A stretch of DNA of 7,400 bases from DAOTVC01 sp034437215 (GTDB lineage Bacteria > Chloroflexota > Anaerolineae > B4-G1 > SLSP01). A program made the position numbers and the translations under genes. Positions within the stretch are counted from its first letter, which is position 1. Every line of letters starts with the position of its first letter. This document shows positions 6,231-7,400 of the stretch, piece by piece. Location of the stretch: NCBI GenBank assembly GCA_034437215.1, contig DAOTVC010000171.1, positions 1-7,400 of the forward strand. The letters are read 5' to 3'. Below the pieces are notes generated by a model that saw only the letters and a program-made list of their open reading frames with translations, had not been told where the DNA came from and did no database searches.

Positions 6231-6518
6231 ATGAAGATCTGGAAGAACGCCCTCTTCGTCCTCGCCCTGGTGGCGGCCTTTTTCGTGGGCTGGTGGGCCG
6301 CGGGCGAGCCTGAAGCGCCTGTACCCCCGACCGCGATCCCAGAGCCCTCCCCCACGTCGACATTGAGGCCGTCGCCATCGCCATCTCCCCTCCTCTCGCC
6401 GACCTCACCCCCTGCGCCCTCGCCCACCCTCTCGCCGCTGCCTACACCCGCGGTCGAGTATGCCGTGCGCCTCTACATGCCCTTAATCATGCAGGACGGC
6501 AATCTGGAGGGTCCGTGA
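6231..6518 (+). CDS. Small secreted or membrane-anchored Pro/Ser/Thr-rich protein, function unknown
   Basis: A 95-residue protein with a positively charged start (MKIWK) and a hydrophobic segment at about residues 6-24 (NALFVLALVAAFFVGWWAA), either a signal peptide or an uncleaved membrane anchor. Residues 26-73 are a low-complexity linker rich in Pro, Ser and Thr, as in surface-exposed stalks. The C-terminal end carries YAVRLYMPLIMQ (77-88). This resembles a short hydrophobic YLPLVMR-like motif that I recall near the ends of many Chloroflexota secreted proteins, so the gene may be the stub of a larger surface protein or a minimal secreted peptide. An in-frame stop at 6225-6227 makes ATG 6231 the first possible start; no good ribosome binding site is visible. 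No catalytic domain or lipobox Cys is present. It overlaps the next frame by 4 bases. Confidence 0.6.
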   Translation: MKIWKNALFVLALVAAFFVGWWAAGEPEAPVPPTAIPEPSPTSTLRPSPSPSPLLSPTSPPAPSPTLSPLPTPAVEYAVRLYMPLIMQDGNLEGP

Positions 6519-6727
6519 GCCAGAGCCGCGCCGGTCGAGAGGGATGGCTCAAGGGGTGGAAGCAGCGGGTCAGGCAGCTGAAGAGCGAGACCTACACCCT
6601 CTACCTGGCCTACAGGGACCCGCGCGTCCCCTGGTACGCCAAGGCCTTCGCCGCCTCGTCCGGTCGGGTATCCAACGCTCTTCCTCCTCAGGTAGTCGAG
6701 TGGTCGTTTGGTCAGATAGTCGGGTAG
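6515..6727 (+). pseudogene. DUF1232/YkvA-like gene, truncated before its conserved core
   Basis: Starts at GTG 6515, overlapping the preceding stop by 4 bases (GTGA), which suggests translational coupling. Residues 11-47 (WLKGWKQRVRQLKSETYTLY, then LAYRDPRVPWYAKAFAA) match the lead-in of DUF1232/YkvA-like membrane proteins. In that family WYAK is normally followed by a hydrophobic segment with an SPIDLIPD-type motif. Here homology stops near base 6655, and 23 unrelated residues follow, encoded partly by an 8-base repeat array that also supplies the TAG stop at 6725-6727. The family core is therefore absent. I did not find it in another frame downstream, so a simple frameshift is unlikely; loss of the 3' end and replacement by repeats is more likely. 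The family assignment rests on a short remnant recognised from memory. Confidence 0.6.
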
Positions 6728-6731
6728 TCAA
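6692..6731. repeat. Degenerate 8-base tandem array, 5 units
   Basis: Units are GTAGTCGA, GTGGTCGT, TTGGTCAG, ATAGTCGG and GTAGTCAA (consensus NTRGTCRN), in perfect 8-base register. The array encodes the tail and the stop codon of the broken DUF1232 frame. Confidence 0.8.
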
Positions 6732-6743
6732 ACGGTAACATCC

Positions 6744-6791
6744 TCACGTTCACACGTTCTCACGTTCACACGTTCTCACGTCGTCACGTCA
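6744..6791. repeat. 8-base tandem array, 6 units
   Basis: Units are TCACGTTC, ACACGTTC, TCACGTTC, ACACGTTC, TCACGTCG and TCACGTCA, giving a 16-base higher-order unit repeated twice plus two divergent copies. Each unit carries the palindrome ACGT. The right part overlaps the 3' end of the - strand DUF3795 gene and provides its stop codon. Confidence 0.92.
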
Positions 6792-7111
6792 TCCTCATCC
6801 TCTGCGTTTCGTTCTGCCAACCACGCCTCTTCTCCGAGGCGCTCCAGCTCAGCCTGGTTAGCCAGCAGATCCTGCCCGTACTGCAGCCACGTGGTGGCGA
6901 AGCGTCGGAACCGGCTGCAGGGAAAGGTGGGGCACTCGTAACAGAAGCGGTGGCCCCGCCCCTTGCTGCAGACGTGGATCCCCTTGCAGCGGCGCTCCCG
7001 GCAGCGGACCTCGGCGCCGGGACAGGGCTCCTTCGCCCGCAGGTAGACGGGACAGGTCCCGCAGAAGATGCCGCAGGGCGGGACGAAGCCGGTGTAGGGG
7101 CGGCGCGCCAA
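6776..7111 (-). CDS. DUF3795 family Cys-rich protein
   Basis: A small protein of 111 residues if started at TTG 7111. It contains ten Cys in the DUF3795 pattern: CGIFCGTCPVYL (13-24), then C30, C37, C42, C48, and FCYECPTFPC (56-65). The spacing suggests metal or Fe-S binding, but no activity is established for the family. The C-terminal half (about 66-111) is helical and charged. The TTG start lies one base after the TGA of the upstream gene and 6 bases after AAGGCGG, giving a coupled two-gene operon. An upstream start at 7183 would add 24 Arg/Ser-rich residues that overlap the GyrI-like gene out of frame and look unlike the family, so I reject it. The last residues (DVTT) and the stop come from the 8-base array, so the original C-terminus may have been altered. 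A frameshifted fusion with the upstream gene remains possible. Confidence 0.82.
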   Translation of the reverse strand: MARRPYTGFVPPCGIFCGTCPVYLRAKEPCPGAEVRCRERRCKGIHVCSKGRGHRFCYECPTFPCSRFRRFATTWLQYGQDLLANQAELERLGEEAWLAERNAEDEDDVTT

Positions 7112-7112
7112 G

Positions 7113-7400
7113 TCAGGCCGCCTTGTGAAAGGGCTGGCGGATGATCGTCTTGAGTTTCTCCGGCGCCGTGCGGCGGGGATCACTCAAGTAGATCTCGTGG
7201 TGTTTGCCCCGCAGCTCGCCCCCCTGCTCGCGGATGAAGTCGTGCAGCGCAGCGATGGTCGGCCCTTCATCGGCGTAGGGACCGATGTAGAGGATCTGAG
7301 CGGCCAAGCCCTCGTCGTAGGGCGCGAAGCGCAGCTTGTCGAGGGCGGGCAGATCCTTCTTGCGCGCCGCCTCCTCGAGGGCCTGCTCCACCACCTCGGC
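7113..7400 (-). CDS. GyrI-like small-molecule-binding domain protein, 5' end outside window
   Basis: The frame is open to the right edge; 95 C-terminal residues are visible of a protein that is usually about 200 long. The sequence EGLAAQILYIGPYADEGPTI followed by LHDFIREQGGELRGKHHEIY and LSDPRRTAPEKLKTIIRQPF is typical of the stand-alone GyrI-like (AraC effector-binding / SOUL-like fold) family. Such domains bind hydrophobic or cationic small molecules, and some relatives hydrolyse cyclopropanoids. The conserved Tyr (IGPY) and the GKHHEIYLSDPRR block are present. The GTG at 7394 is likely an internal Val, since family-like sequence (AEVVEQALEEAARKK) runs through it. Whether a DNA-binding domain precedes it cannot be seen; the EEAARKK lead-in favours the stand-alone form. 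It is followed by the DUF3795 gene, probably in one operon. Confidence 0.88.
   Translation of the reverse strand, partial: AEVVEQALEEAARKKDLPALDKLRFAPYDEGLAAQILYIGPYADEGPTIAALHDFIREQGGELRGKHHEIYLSDPRRTAPEKLKTIIRQPFHKAA

Noticed and set aside
6206..6427. Gly/Asp-rich frame on the - strand opposite the small secreted protein
   Set aside because: It is the antisense of a Pro/Ser-rich linker and has no start context or homology.

Overview
The window is GC-rich and densely coding. It fits a member of the Chloroflexota (Anaerolineae or a relative). That assignment is an inference from the high GC content, an IleRS of the swapped-signature type, a small secreted Pro/Ser/Thr-rich protein ending in a LYMPLIM-like motif, and intergenic 7- and 8-base tandem repeats. 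No 16S rRNA or similar marker is present, so the phylum stays provisional.

Layout from left to right on the + strand: the 3' part of radC (1-636); a non-coding gap of about 355 bases with a short GC hairpin, an AT-rich island carrying a good sigma-70-type promoter, and a long 5' leader; an AIF/ferredoxin-reductase-type FAD/NAD(P)H oxidoreductase (992-2233); a promoter and a complete T-box riboswitch with an AUC (Ile) specifier and an intrinsic terminator (about 2243-2556); a 133-base array of 19 heptamers that folds on itself into one very long hairpin (2557-2689); and ileS (2718-6146). ileS is followed by a hairpin, a small secreted protein gene (6231-6518), and a DUF1232/YkvA-like remnant (6515-6727) that overlaps it by 4 bases and breaks off just before its conserved core.

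The right end is on the - strand. A GyrI-like ligand-binding-domain gene enters from beyond the window edge (7113-7400), followed almost without spacing by a Cys-rich DUF3795 gene (6776-7111). The convergent junction with the + strand genes is filled by two different 8-base tandem arrays (6692-6731 and 6744-6791). These supply the stop codon of the broken DUF1232 gene and the last residues and stop codon of the DUF3795 gene.

The central story is ileS. Its HIGH signature reads GAHH, with first and third positions exchanged, a form tied in the literature to extreme mupirocin resistance of IleRS2 enzymes. A T-box that senses uncharged tRNA-Ile controls it, and a large repeat-built hairpin sits between the T-box terminator and the ribosome binding site. 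The other genes show no obvious functional link with ileS. I see no mobile element, CRISPR array, tRNA or rRNA.
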